Assembly: GCA_963799085.1 (NCBI GenBank)
Contig: CAWCWA010000016.1
Location: forward strand, 1 to 64,000
From: AP-15 sp963799085
Lineage (GTDB): Bacteria; Pseudomonadota; Alphaproteobacteria; ATCC43930; CGMCC-115725
Length of the DNA: 64,000 nucleotides
Direction of reading: 5' to 3'
Part shown: one piece after another, positions 31,401-40,794 of the stretch
Position numbering within the stretch: the first letter of the stretch is position 1
Layout of the letters: each line of letters begins with the position of its first letter
Program-made: the position numbers and the translations under genes
Notes under the pieces: generated by a model
What the model saw: only the letters and a program-made list of their open reading frames with translations
Told to the model about the DNA's origin: nothing
Database searches by the model: none

Positions 31401-32254
31401 CTGCCCGGATGCCGGCTGCGTCGTCCTCTCCCGAGAGCGCTTCGGGGGCGAGGTAGACCTTCGCCGGGTTGGGAAAGTAGTCCTCGATGTGCTGGGTTCC
31501 CGCCGTCATCGGATAGGAAGTGGCGCTGCCCTCGCCGCGGCTGGCATCCAGCCAGTTCATTACGAGTAGGCGCGGGTGGTCGCCTTCCGCGTCGCGGACC
31601 ATGACGTTCCGCGGGGCGAGGCCGCGTTGGTCGGCGGGGCGTCGTCGATAGCAATATCGCCCGCGCGACCGCCACCGCCTTGGAACAGGCTGGTGTTCGC
31701 GCTGCCAAACGCGGTCGCCGGATCGGCGATTACGAGCTTGAACAGTTGCTCGGCGAGGGGGAGGGCTGGCAGGATTTCGCCGCGAAGCATGCCAGCACCG
31801 GCGTTGCTAGCCGCGTGCGGAATCTACCCGTACGCTCGGGCGGCCTCGCCGGAAAGCCGCGACCGGCTCGCCCGGACCGCCCAGCGGGAGTACCGCGTGC
31901 TCGAAGGCGTGGACCACCCCGGGATCCTGCGAGCTCTCGACTTCCGAGAGACCGAGCTGGCGAGGGGCAGGGGGTTGTCGACCTCGATCGGTCGGCCCTC
32001 GGTGATCCATTTCCAGCTGGATGCATCTCCCTCGACAGTGCCCGGGCGTGATTTGATTTCGAGGAGAACGAGACCGGCGGGTGTCAGAACGAGAAGATGG
32101 ACCTCGTTGACCCGCCCCTCGTCATCGATGAACTCGAAATTGGCCCACGCCCGCCACGGCTCGTGGTCGGGCAGGTGCGAGCGCAGGAAATCGAGGGCCT
32201 CACGCTCCAATCGAAGGCCGACTGGCTGACGGCAATCCATCTCGGCGACTTCAT
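28482..32254 (-). pseudogene. pglW: BREX type 2 serine/threonine kinase PglW, decayed, with internal inversion
   Basis: The N-terminus MKSPRWIAVSQSAFDW leads (after a frame change) to a NERD-type region (WANFEFIDDEGRVNEVHLL, LLEIKSRPGT), which stops early near 31955. Next on this strand come NVMVRDAEGDHPRLLVMNWL, KVYLAPEALSG and DVFSLGAIAYHLFAGRPPAD (a degenerate kinase lobe without HRD). A complete kinase domain follows: GRGSTADALVVRR loop, lysine in LVLKVAL, HRDIKPDNLG and LFDFSLSRT. A helical region (HMGIHTVQQLLAVDRVHFR) and the C-terminus LLARYELMDMLTDFAQ ... SLWLLVPQPD end the gene. At least five frame changes occur, and the start of the first kinase lobe lies inverted (see 31650-31955). 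It is clearly nonfunctional. Confidence 0.87.
31650..31955 (+). other. pglW: Inverted internal segment of pglW (start of first kinase lobe on the wrong strand)
   Basis: Read on the plus strand, about 31650-31955 encodes IARATATALEQAGVRAAKRG, RRIGDYELEQLLGEGEGWQD and, after one frame change, RDRLARTAQREYRVLEGVDH, PGILRALDFRETEL. That is the glycine-loop region of the PglW kinase-like domain, which belongs between the NERD part and the VMVRDAEGD part, both on the minus strand. The breakpoints are near GATAGCAATATCGCC on the left and ACCGAGCTGGCGAGG on the right. No clear inverted repeats flank it. Protein sequence expected on either side is missing, so the inversion came with deletion. Confidence 0.72.
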
Positions 32255-33062
32255 TGAGGGCCGCGCTCTCTTGGGGTTGCCCACATATCGAGAGAATAGA
32301 CTAACGCTCGCTGAATCCCAGCGTCGGCTTCGCCTTCTAGCGGGCAGCTACAATCGGATGTCGTGCCGATCAAGCTGGCCCAAAAAAAGCAGGGTCAGCC
32401 GTGGGTGATCACGACCTTGGCTAAATGCCCCGGCCTGCGAACCCACATGCGCAGGATGCGGACGTGGCGCCGGGAATGCGTTCGCACGGAAGGCTCGCAA
32501 CGCTTGCCATATCGGCGAAGCCCCAACGCGATACATCGTCATCGGGCCGGCTTTTCGAGATATTGCGAACACCCCGGGGAATGATGGCGACGGCTTTGTG
32601 CTTCGTCCTGACGCCGGAAGGAGTGGCCGATGTTATCGGGCATGTTGTCAGCCTGCGCTGGCGGTCATCGTCATTCTCCTCAGCGTCAAGCTCAACGGCA
32701 AATCAAAGATAACTAGCATGACGGCACGGTCGAGGAGATGGTTCGGCCTTACCCCTCTAAGGCGGAGCGTCAATCCCATTGACCTGGGGCGAGTTGGTGG
32801 AAAATTCCAATAATCTCTCTATTGGAGATTCCCACCAACTCACTTGTTTCAGATACCGTCGGTAACCCGGAGCTGTTCGGCGGATGTGACTAAAAAGGAC
32901 GGCGGATGGGGTGCGGTAAAGGACCGAGGAACACCCTTCCGACAGCGGGCATCCCAATGCCGCCTTGGATGCATCAACTCGGCCACCGCGTTCATGGGCT
33001 AATCGTAAGTGCGCAGCATATAGCGCGGTCGATCTTTAATCGTCGCGGTCGGTTCGCGTAAT
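32255..33062. other. Intergenic region, 808 bp, lower GC, no gene recognised
   Basis: It lies between the divergent starts of pglW (minus) and the GntR gene (plus). Composition is visibly more AT-rich than the neighbours. No open frame has a good ribosome-binding site or family motifs. It contains a long hairpin at 32791-32841 and should hold the promoters of both flanking genes. Confidence 0.6.
32791..32841. repeat. Long imperfect inverted repeat (hairpin), 22-bp arms
   Basis: The left arm starts GAGTTGGTGG and ends CCAATA; the right arm starts TATTGG and ends CCACCAACTC. The arms pair at 19 of 22 positions around a 7-base loop (ATCTCTC). There is no T-tract after it, so a simple intrinsic terminator is not obvious. 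It may be a regulator-binding palindrome or the remains of a small non-autonomous element. Confidence 0.75.
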
Positions 33063-33804
33063 ATGGGATACCGAATTCGGATTTACGGTGCATGGGTGCA
33101 GCCTTTTGACCCCCAGCCGGCGTTCATCGACCGCACCTACGAGCAGTTGGTCGAGGCGATTGCCGACGGGACGCTCGCTCCTGGACAGCGTATCCGCCAG
33201 GAAGAACTGGCCCGTGCGCTCGGCGTGTCGCGGCAGCCGATCAGCCATGCGCTGCAATTGCTCAAGCGGCAGAAGCTGGTCGAGGAGAACGGCCGTCGCG
33301 GGGTGATCGTCTCCGGGATCGACGCCGTCAGGATCCGCGAACTCTACCAGGTCCGCACCGCGCTCGACGCGCTGGCCGCCCGGCTCGCCGCCGAGCGCAT
33401 CGCGGCGCGGGTGATCGGCATGCAGCAGCGCCGCGCCGCGCAACGGGCGCTTGCCTCAGGTGTCGCACTGCGTCCGGATGCTCCAGTGCTGGCGTTCATC
33501 CAAGCCGATGTCGCCTTTCACACCGCACTCTATCGTCTGTCCGGCAACCGCGCGATCGAAGACACCGTGGCGGCGCAATGGCCGATCTGAAACGCTCGAT
33601 GGGTGCTGTGCTCGACGATCCCGAGCAGCGCCGCTGGTCTGGGCCGAGCATCAGGAGATCCTCAGGCTCGTTCTGGCCGGCGACGCCGCCGGGGCCGAGC
33701 GCGCCGGCGCCGAAACCGCGCGCCGCCGCCTCAGCCAATCGTTCTTGTCAGCAGGAGGAAACCGCGATGCCGCTGACGGCACAAGAGTTTCGGCAGTTCG
33801 CTGA
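33063..33804 (+). pseudogene. GntR-family (FadR-like) transcriptional regulator, frameshifted
   Basis: The N-terminal winged helix is typical: EAIADGTLAPGQRIRQEELARAL, then GVSRQPISHALQLLKRQKLV and NGRRGVIVSGI. It is followed by the FCD ligand-binding start (RELYQVRTALDALAARLA). The frame ends early at ...VAAQWPI (33590), while adjacent frames supply LKRSMGAVLDDPEQRR and VWAEHQEILRLVLAGDAAGA, AERAGAETARRRLSQ, the expected C-terminal helices. The ATG at 33063 has a weak ribosome-binding site; GTG 33096 is an alternative. It likely controls the adjacent dioxygenase gene. Confidence 0.82.
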
Positions 33805-34213
33805 AGAAGGCTATCTTTTCCTACCGGCTGCTTCTCGGAGGAGGAGGTCGCAGTCCTGCGCGACGAGGCCGAGCAGATTTACGCCACCAACCGGCGGGAA
33901 GTGTGGCGCGAGAAGACCGGCGCGCCGCGCACCGCCTTTGCCGCCCACACCTACAACGAGGCATTCCGTTTATTGGGCCACCATCCCCGGCTGATTTGGC
34001 CGGTCGAGCAGGTGTTCGGCGAAAAACTGTACATGCACCAGTACAAGATCAACGCCAAAGCCGCCTTCGAGGGCGATGTGTGGCAATGGCACCAGGATTA
34101 CGGCACCTGGGCGCGCGACGACGGCATGCCCGAGCCCCGGGCGATGAACATCGCTGTGTTCATGGACGAGGTCATGCCGATCAACGGCCCGTTGATGCTG
34201 GTGCCGAAGAGCC
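33767..34213 (+). pseudogene. Phytanoyl-CoA dioxygenase (PhyH) family protein, truncated by IS and frameshifted
   Basis: The ATG lies 9 bp after AGGAGG. The start MPLTAQEFRQFAEEGYLFLP shifts frame near 33825 (expected GCFSEEEVAVLRDEAEQIYA is read in the next frame) and continues TAFAAHTYNEAFRLLGHHPR, LYMHQYKINAKAAF and WQWHQDYGTWARDDGMPEPR. HQD supplies two of the iron ligands. It stops at GPLMLVPKS where the IS5 element begins. The distal iron-binding histidine and 2-oxoglutarate arginine are absent, and they are not found on the other side of the IS, so a deletion accompanied the insertion. The overlap with the GntR gene suggests they were coupled. Confidence 0.85.
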
Positions 34214-34216
34214 TAA

Positions 34217-35449
34217 GGAAACACTGAAAAATCCGGCTGTTGGGGCTGGCATCGGGTAGGATCTTTCAGTCCGGGGGCACTGAGGACGGGGCGATGCAGC
34301 GACAGGGTAGTTTTTCGCGGGCGGAATACGCCGGGAAGAAAAAGCAGACGCGTCGCGACAAATTTTTGGCTGAGATGGAGCAAGTGGTGCCGTGGGAGCG
34401 GCTGGTCGGTACGTCTGCGGCCGTTTTATCCGAAGGGCGAACGCGGCCGGCCGCCGATCGGGCTGGAGCGGATGCTGCGGCTCTACTTTTTGCAGCAGTG
34501 GTATGGGCTGGCCGACGAAGCCCTGGAGGACGCGCTTTACGACAGCCAGGCGCTGCGCGGCTTTGCCGGCATCGATCTGTCGGTGGCGGTGGTTCCGGAC
34601 GCGACGACGGTACTGAACTTCCGCCATTGGCTGGAGCAGCACGACCTGACCCGGGCGCTGTTCGATGAGGTGGGTGCGATGCTGGAGGAGCGCGGCCTGC
34701 TGATGCGCCAGGGCACCATTGTCGATGCCACGATCATCGCCGCGCCGCCTTCGACGAAGAACAAGAGCAAGGCGCGCGACCCGGAAATGCACCAGACCAA
34801 GAAGGGCAATCAGTGGTACTTCGGGATGAAGGCGCATATCGGGGTGGATGTCGCCGCGGGGGTGGTGCACACGATGGTCGGCACCGCCGCCAACGAAGCC
34901 GACATCAATCAGACGGCGTCCCTATTGCACGGCCAGGAGGAGGCGGTCTTCGCCGATGCCGGCTACACCGGAGCGGACAAGCGGCCCGAACTTGAAGATC
35001 GCGATGTCGACTGGAACATCGCGGTCAAGCGCAGCATCATCAAGGCGTTGCCCAAAGCCCTGCGGGATCAGGCCGAGGCGGTGGAGCGGGCGCTGTCGCC
35101 GGTGCGGGCCTGGGTCGAGCACCCGTTCCACATCGTCAAGAACCCCGGCCTGCGCCGGGACAGGCTCTGTTCCGCCATAAGAAGCTGCGCTATCGCGGCC
35201 TCTTCAAGAACACCGCGCAACTGCGCACCCTGTTCGCGCTGGCCAACCTGGTGATCGTCAAGAAAACGCTGCTCGCGCAGGGCCGTGCCTGATCGCGCCC
35301 GGACTTTGTCTTGACCCCGAAAACAGCACAGGAAAACCCCAATACAAACCTGATTTCTACCAGACGCAGACTGTTCCAGGAATGCCGCCGTCACAAACTA
35401 TGCCATGGCCGCCATCACGCCAGCTATGCCAGCATTGTTCGGCGTTTCC
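34217..35449 (+). mobile_element. IS5-family insertion sequence, 1233 bp
   Basis: The left end GGAAACACTGAAAAAT and the reverse of the right end GGAAACGCCGAACAAT match at 13 of 16 positions. The flanks are CTAA (34213-34216) and CTAG (35450-35453), consistent with the YTAR target of IS5 but one base short of an identical duplication. It contains one transposase gene and a roughly 150-bp noncoding tail. It truncates the PhyH gene. Confidence 0.8.
34294..35292 (+). pseudogene. IS5-family transposase, two frameshifts
   Basis: The N-terminus MQRQGSFSRAEYAGKKKQTR and MEQVVPWERLV is the classic IS5-group start. A frame change near 34410 leads to LRPFYPKGERGRPPIGLERM, LRLYFLQQWYGLADEALEDA. The DDE residues are D in GTIVDATIIAAPPSTKN, D in AVFADAGYTGADKR and E in WVEHPFHIVKN. 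A second shift near 35150 gives the normal end LFRHKKLRYRGLFKNTAQL, VIVKKTLLAQGRA at 35292. Length (about 330 residues) is normal. If the indels are sequence errors, the element could be active. Confidence 0.9.
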
Positions 35450-35602
35450 CTAGAGCTCTGAAACATGTCGATGACCAGCGCGGGAGCAGGGCGTTGCAGT
35501 GAGCAGGCGCAGCGAGCAGCCTGACGGTGATCGATTGCGCCACCGACGCGCCTTAGCCAGCTGGTTCCGCGCCAACATCGACCTCCGCGCCGGCTTCTCA
35601 GC

Positions 35603-36421
35603 TCAGTAATACACCGACCGCCCGGCCCCACCGCTTGCCGACAGCAGCTCGCCGGAGACCGCCCAGGCCTTTTCCGAGGCCAGGAAGACCGCGACGAACG
35701 CGACCTCCGAAGCGTCCACCATGCGGCAGATGGCATTGCCGCGCGGCGAGTCCGGAGCGAAGTCCCGCCGCTCCGCCTCTTCCGGGGATACGCCCAGCTG
35801 GGTGGCGCGGGCGGCGAGCAGGCTCGGCGTGCGCTCGGTGCGGGTCGTGCCGGGATGGATGCAATTGACCGTAATCCCGTGACGGCCCAGTTGGACCGAC
35901 AGCGTCTTTGTCATGTGCACCAGGGCGGCATTGCGGGCGCCGCCGCTGAGATTGCCGGCGTTGCGGGCGTTGCCGCCGCTGATGTTGATGATGCGGCCCC
36001 AGCCCGCTTCCTTCATGAACGGAATGACGGCGCGGGCACAGCGCAGCGCGCCGACATATTTCACATTGAAATCCTCGATCAAATCCTCGTCGATCACGTT
36101 TTCGATCGGGCCGGTCGCGGTGGTCGACCCGCCCGGGTGGGACCCGCTGTTGACCAGGATGTGCAGACCGCCCAGCTGCTGCGCCGCCTCGGCGACCACG
36201 CGCTCCACCTGCTCTTTGCTGGTGACGTCGGCTGGGAGCGGAAGGATGCGCCGGTTCGTCTCGGCCCCCAGCTCCCGCGCCGTCGCCTCGAGATCCCCCT
36301 TGGTGCGCGCCACGATCGCCACATCGACCCCTTCGCGCGCCAATTCCCGCGCGATGGCCTTGCCGATGCCCCGGCTGCCGCCGGTCACGATCGCATGCCT
36401 ATCGTGCAATCCGAGGTCCAT
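35603..36421 (-). CDS. SDR-family NAD(P)-dependent oxidoreductase
   Basis: An intact SDR of 272 residues. The cofactor motif is VTGGSRGIGKAIAREL (about 12-27), VNSGSHPGG stands in for NNAG, and the catalytic site region is INISGGNARNAGNLSGGARNAALVH (two pieces near residues 143-167). The usual catalytic YxxxK tyrosine is replaced by A in GGARNAALVH. The ATG at 36421 follows AAGGGAGAG. The C-terminus FLASEKAWAVSGELLSASGG is standard. With tyrosine missing, activity is uncertain; some divergent SDRs of this kind (3-oxoacyl-ACP reductase-like) show the same change. Confidence 0.85.
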   Translation of the reverse strand: MDLGLHDRHAIVTGGSRGIGKAIARELAREGVDVAIVARTKGDLEATARELGAETNRRILPLPADVTSKEQVERVVAEAAQQLGGLHILVNSGSHPGGSTTATGPIENVIDEDLIEDFNVKYVGALRCARAVIPFMKEAGWGRIINISGGNARNAGNLSGGARNAALVHMTKTLSVQLGRHGITVNCIHPGTTRTERTPSLLAARATQLGVSPEEAERRDFAPDSPRGNAICRMVDASEVAFVAVFLASEKAWAVSGELLSASGGAGRSVYY

Positions 36422-36630
36422 GGCGTTCTCTCCCTTGTCAGAGCGACCGCGGTTTGTCGTTCCGGTGCCCATTGTTCTCTCTGAGGGAACCTGGCGCAAG
36501 CGTTACCAGATGCGGGGTGATGCATCGAACGGGACCACGGTCCTCCGGCCCAGCCGCCGCCCGAACGTAGGCCGCACCCTATCCCTGCGCCGGACGGCGG
36601 CGTCGGGCAATGACCGCTACGGCCCCAGCC

Positions 36631-38263
36631 TGTGTGAAAAGAACGCGAGATTACGGTCGTGGCCGATTTCGCCGTGGGCGCAGCTGCTTTAGAATCCCGG
36701 AGCTTGGTGGGGTATTCGGGGGCTTAGCGATGCATCGGTTTATTGACGGTGACGATCGGATGCAACTGACGCTGCTACCGAACAACCTGGAGGATTACGT
36801 CGGCGAAGAGAACCCGGTTCGGGCGGTCGAGGTCTTTATCGAGCTGGACCTTGCCGCCTTGGGGTTTTCGGGGATGACGCCGGCGACGACGGGCCGGCCG
36901 GCCTATCATCCCTCGACGCTGCTGAAGATTTATCTCTACGGTTATTTGAACCGGGTTCAGTCGAGCCGGCGGCTGGAGCGCGAAACGCAGCGCAATATCG
37001 AGTTGATGTGGCTGACCGGGCGGCTGGCGCCCGACTTCAAGACGATTGCCGACTTCCGCCGGGACAATGGCGCGGCGATCCGGGCGGTGTGTTCCCAGTT
37101 TGTGGGGTTGTGCCGCCAGCTGGGCCTGTTCACCCGCGCCGTTGTTGCGATCGACGGCAGCAAGTTCAAAGCGGTGAACAACCGTGACCAAAACTACACG
37201 GTCGCCAAGGTCACCGGGCGGATGGAGCAGGTCGAGGCCAGCATCGCGCGTTACCTGAGGGCATTGGACCGGGCCGACCGCGAAGAGAGCGATATCGCCG
37301 AGGCCAAGTCGGTCCGGCTGAAAGAGAAGATTGCCCGCCTGCGCCAACAGATGCAGGCCTTGAAGGTGATGGAGCAGAGGGTTCAGGACGCACCTGACCA
37401 GCAGGTCTCGCTGACCGATCCTGACGCCCATTCGATGGCGACCAGCGGCAAAGGCACCGCGACTGTCGGCTACAATGTGCAGATCGCGGTCGACGCCGAG
37501 CACCATCTGATCGTGGCCCACGAGGTGATCAACCAGGGATACGATCGCCACCAGCTCGCACCCATGGCGCAGCAGGCGCAGCAGGCCACGGGCTGCGAGC
37601 AGGTCACCGCCCTGGCCGACCGCGGCTACTTCAGCGGCGGCCAGGTTCTGTTGTGCGAAGGCACTGGGGTCGCGCCGATCGTGCCCAAGGTCCTGCGTCA
37701 AGCGGGACCAAACGCGGCCTCTTTGCCCGGCAGGACTTCATCTACGACGCCGAGCACGACCACTACACCTGCCCGGCGGGCGCAAAACTCACCAAAATCC
37801 ATCGCCGCGCCGATCACACCGAAGACTTCGACCGCTACCGCCATCTGAGCGCCTGCTTCACCTGTCCGCTCAGACCCCGGTGCACGCCGACCCAGCGGCG
37901 GATCATCAAGCGCTGGGAGAATGAGGAGGTGCTCGACAGAATGCAGGACCGCCTCGACCGCATGCCCGAGGCCATGGGGGTGCGGCGACAGACCGCCGAA
38001 CACCCGTTCGGGACCCTCAAAGCCTGGATGGGCGCCACCCATTTCCTGACCCGGACCCTCGACAAGGTCCGAACTGAGCCTCCTCGTCCTGGCCTATAAC
38101 CTGAAGCGAATGATCACCATCCTCGGTGTCGGACCGCTGATGGCGGCGATCAGGTCCTGATCGCCTCGCTCAAGCCACACGCGCCAGCCGATCTACCGGC
38201 GGCGCGACCGCCATGGCCGGAAAACACGCCCCGCCGTTCGCGTCACATGACGCGTTTTCCCAC
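36631..38263 (+). mobile_element. IS1182-family insertion sequence
   Basis: One plus-strand IS1182 transposase (36730-38160) is flanked by related ends: TGTGTGAAAAGAACGCG at 36631 and the reverse of 38247-38263, roughly GTGGGAAAACGCGTCATG. No target duplication was found, which is common for this family. The bounds are approximate. The element separates the SDR gene from the kdp region. Confidence 0.68.
36730..38160 (+). pseudogene. IS1182-family transposase, two frameshifts
   Basis: Starts MHRFIDGDDRMQLTLLPNNL, with EDYVGEENPVRAVEVFI and RPAYHPSTLLKIYLYGYLNR typical of the family. The catalytic region includes AIDGSKFKAVNN (first D) and ALADRGYFSGGQV (second D), and the C-terminal E is in TAEHPFGTLKAWMGATHFLT. 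The frame changes near 37697 (before RQDFIYDAEHDHYTCPAGAK, the zinc-ribbon-like cysteine region) and near 38075 (before ELSLLVLAYNLKRM). It ends LMAAIRS at 38160. The family assignment is secure; activity depends on whether the indels are real. Confidence 0.9.
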
Positions 38264-38835
38264 GGCCTCGGGCGTCAAGAGCGGTTCCCGCCGCCAACCC
38301 CGAACGGCCGCTGTCGGTTGAGTGAAGCGACCTTCGCCGGGATTGGCGGCAAGGAGGAAGATGCGCCGACTCCAGTCATTCGCGCGGTGGCGAGGCGGTA
38401 GCTGGTTTACCCAAATAGGTGACCTTCGGCCGTTCAAAGAGCGGGGCGCCTATTTGCAGCTTGGAATCCGTTTGCCGTTCAGGTCTCTCAACCCGAGCGC
38501 CGTGGCGGTCCCATGTGGTAGCTTCGTGCCGCTGACTGACGCCTACAAACCGTCTTCACCGTCCGGCATTGCCTCGCGGCCGGTGAGCGATCGACTTTAG
38601 GTTGATCGAGATCAAGGTGGCTTGGCAAACGGTCGTGGCAAGAACGGCCGCGGCGGTCGGAGATTTATATGCGATTTTGATGATGCGGTGGCGTCGCGCT
38701 CTCTCGAATTTTAATGATCGACACACGATTCTTGGGGTCGGAGAACATTACGCCGGCGTCCGGCTGCGACGTACACCGACGACGTCGAGCTTCGTGTTGC
38801 GGCGTTTGAGGCGGCAATTTGTTCGGAAAGTGATC
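38264..38835. other. Intergenic region upstream of the kdp genes, 572 bp
   Basis: No gene is recognised from the IS1182 right end to the small membrane ORF at 38836. The last 200 bp should carry the kdp promoter; an AT-rich box at 38664-38680 is a candidate KdpE site. A frame open from 38602 reaches the small ORF, but its first 78 codons have no recognisable features. Confidence 0.55.
38664..38680 (+). promoter_or_regulatory. Candidate KdpE-binding box
   Basis: TTTATATGCGATTTTGA stands out as AT-rich in a GC-rich region, and resembles the E. coli KdpE box layout of a TTTATA half followed after five bases by a T-rich half. It lies 155 bp before the first small ORF of the kdp operon. The match is by eye. 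Confidence 0.3.
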
Positions 38836-38919
38836 ATGCTCGACGCAATCATGCTCGCGATAGGCGGCCTCTTCTTTGTGGCCGCCATCCTCTACATGAT
38901 CGGCTGCGACCGGATCTGA
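38836..38919 (+). CDS. Small membrane protein preceding kdpF
   Basis: A 27-residue peptide, MLDAIMLAIGGLFFVAAILY followed by MIGCDRI, that is almost entirely one transmembrane helix with a short charged C-terminus. Similar tiny ORFs occur directly before kdpF or kdpA in other proteobacteria. It ends 10 bp before kdpF, so it is probably the first gene of the operon. A role as an accessory subunit or stabiliser of KdpFABC is only inference. A longer upstream frame exists, but the membrane segment starts exactly at this ATG. Confidence 0.55.
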   Translation: MLDAIMLAIGGLFFVAAILYMIGCDRI

Positions 38920-38929
38920 GGGGCCTTCG

Positions 38930-39019
38930 ATGATCATCGATTACGGCCTCGCCGGCGCGGTGACCCTCGGCCTTCTGGTCTATCTGGTTTACGCGCTGAT
39001 CCGGCCCGAGCGGTTCTGA
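38930..39019 (+). CDS. kdpF: Potassium-transporting ATPase subunit KdpF
   Basis: A 29-residue single-helix protein, MIIDYGLAGAVTLGLLVYLV followed by YALIRPERF. Length, position directly before kdpA and the YALIRPERF ending are characteristic of KdpF, a lipid-like stabiliser of the KdpABC complex. It ends 26 bp before the kdpA ATG. Confidence 0.92.
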   Translation: MIIDYGLAGAVTLGLLVYLVYALIRPERF

Positions 39020-39045
39020 GCCGGCGGCTTTGGGAGCATCTTGCG

Positions 39046-40773
39046 ATGACTGCGAACGGCTGGCTCCAGATCGCGATCTACGCGGCGCTGGTGACGATTT
39101 TTGTCAAGCCGCTCGGCGCCTATATGGCCCGGGTGTTCGCCGGCGAGCAGACCTTTCTTTCCCCCGTGCTGCGGCCGGTCGAACGCGCCGTCTATTGGTG
39201 CTGCGGCGTCGACGAGACGAGCGAGCAGCATTGGGTCACCTATACGGTCGCGATGCTGTTCTTCAGCCTCGCCGGCTTCATCTTGCTCTATGGGCTGCAG
39301 CGCCTGCAAGAATATCTGCCGTTCAATCCCGCCGGCCAATCGGCGGTCGAGCAGACCTCTGCCTTCAATACGGCGGTCAGCTTTGTCAGCAACACGAACT
39401 GGCAGGGTTACGGCGGCGAGACGACGATGAGCTATCTGACCCAGATGGCCGGGCTGACGATGCACAACTTCGTCTCCGCGGCGACCGGCATCGCCCTCGC
39501 CATCGCCCTGATCCGCGGCTTTGCCCGCCGCTCGGCGCAGACCGTCGGCAATTTCTGGGTCGATCTGACGCGCTGCACGCTCTACGTGCTGCTGCCGATG
39601 TCGATCGTCATGGCGCTGGTGCTGATGTGGCAGGGCGTGCCGCAAAACCTCGGCGCCTATACCGACGCGACCACGCTTGAGGGCGCCAGGCAGGTCATCG
39701 CGCAGGGGCCGGTCGCTTCGCAGATCGCGATCAAGCAACTCGGCACCAATGGCGGCGGCTTTTTCAACGTCAATTCAGCGCATCCGTTCGAGAACCCGAA
39801 CGCGATCACCAACCTTGTTGAGATGTGGGAGATCCTGGTGATCAGCGCCGCGCTGACCTACACGTTCGGCCGCATGGTCGGCAACACGCGCCAGGGCTGG
39901 GCGCTGTTCGCGGTGATGGTCGTGCTGTTCCTCGCCGGGCTGACCGTCTGCTTCTGGGCCGAAGCGCGAGGCAACCCGGCGTTTGCCGCGATGCATATCG
40001 ACCAGACGCCGAGCGCCTTGCAGGCCGGCGGCAACATGGAAGGCAAGGAGGTCCGCTTCGGCATCGTCAACTCGACGATCTGGGCGACGGCCACGACCGA
40101 CGCCTCGAACGGCTCGGTCAATTCGATGCACGACAGCTACACGCCATTGGGCGGCATCGTGCCGCTGATCAACATTCAGCTCGGCGAGATCATCTTCGGC
40201 GGCGTCGGCTCCGGGCTGTACGGCATGCTGCTGTTTGCGATCCTGGCGGTGTTCATCGCCGGACTGATGGTCGGGCGCACGCCGGAGTATCTCGGCAAGA
40301 AGATCGAGGCGAAGGAGGTCAAGATGGCAATGCTCGCCATTCTGATCCTGCCTCTGTCGATCCTCGGCTTCACCGCGCTGGCGACGGTGCTGCCGGCCGG
40401 CCTCACCGGTCCGGCCAACGGCGGCCCGCACGGCTTCAGCGAGATCCTCTATGCCTATACGTCGGGCACCGGCAACAACGGCAGCGCCTTTGCCGGCCTG
40501 TCCGCGAACACCCCGTTCTACAACATCACGATCGGCCTCGCGATGCTGCTCGGCCGCTTCATCTTCATCGTGCCGATGATGGCCGTGGCCGGATCGCTGG
40601 CGGCTAAGAAGCTCGTCCCGGCCTCGGCCGGGACCTTCCCGACCGAACGGCCGCTCTTTGTCGGACTGCTGACCGGCGTCATCTTGATCATCGGTGGTCT
40701 CACCTTCTTCCCGGCGCTTGCGCTGGGCCCGATCGTCGAACATTTCGCGATGCAGGCCGGCGTCCTTTATTGA
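39046..40773 (+). CDS. kdpA: Potassium-transporting ATPase subunit KdpA
   Basis: The 575-residue channel-like subunit that selects potassium in the KdpFABC inner-membrane pump. The four pore-loop repeats are visible as NTNWQGYGGE, TNGGGFFNVNSAHPFENP, the GSVNSMHDSYTPLGG segment and GTGNNGSAFAGL. Many transmembrane helices are present. The length is close to the E. coli protein (557). It is intact and followed by kdpB after 21 bp. Confidence 0.97.
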   Translation: MTANGWLQIAIYAALVTIFVKPLGAYMARVFAGEQTFLSPVLRPVERAVYWCCGVDETSEQHWVTYTVAMLFFSLAGFILLYGLQRLQEYLPFNPAGQSAVEQTSAFNTAVSFVSNTNWQGYGGETTMSYLTQMAGLTMHNFVSAATGIALAIALIRGFARRSAQTVGNFWVDLTRCTLYVLLPMSIVMALVLMWQGVPQNLGAYTDATTLEGARQVIAQGPVASQIAIKQLGTNGGGFFNVNSAHPFENPNAITNLVEMWEILVISAALTYTFGRMVGNTRQGWALFAVMVVLFLAGLTVCFWAEARGNPAFAAMHIDQTPSALQAGGNMEGKEVRFGIVNSTIWATATTDASNGSVNSMHDSYTPLGGIVPLINIQLGEIIFGGVGSGLYGMLLFAILAVFIAGLMVGRTPEYLGKKIEAKEVKMAMLAILILPLSILGFTALATVLPAGLTGPANGGPHGFSEILYAYTSGTGNNGSAFAGLSANTPFYNITIGLAMLLGRFIFIVPMMAVAGSLAAKKLVPASAGTFPTERPLFVGLLTGVILIIGGLTFFPALALGPIVEHFAMQAGVLY

Positions 40774-40794
40774 TCGCACGAACGGGACACCCTC

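Noticed and set aside
31650..31955. Plus-strand kinase-like frame as an independent gene
   Set aside because: It is short, has no start or stop context, and its sequence fits the missing internal part of pglW, so an inversion is the better reading.
35454..35602. Continuation of the PhyH gene to the right of the IS5 element
   Set aside because: None of the expected C-terminal PhyH motifs (distal histidine, arginine) is present in any frame.
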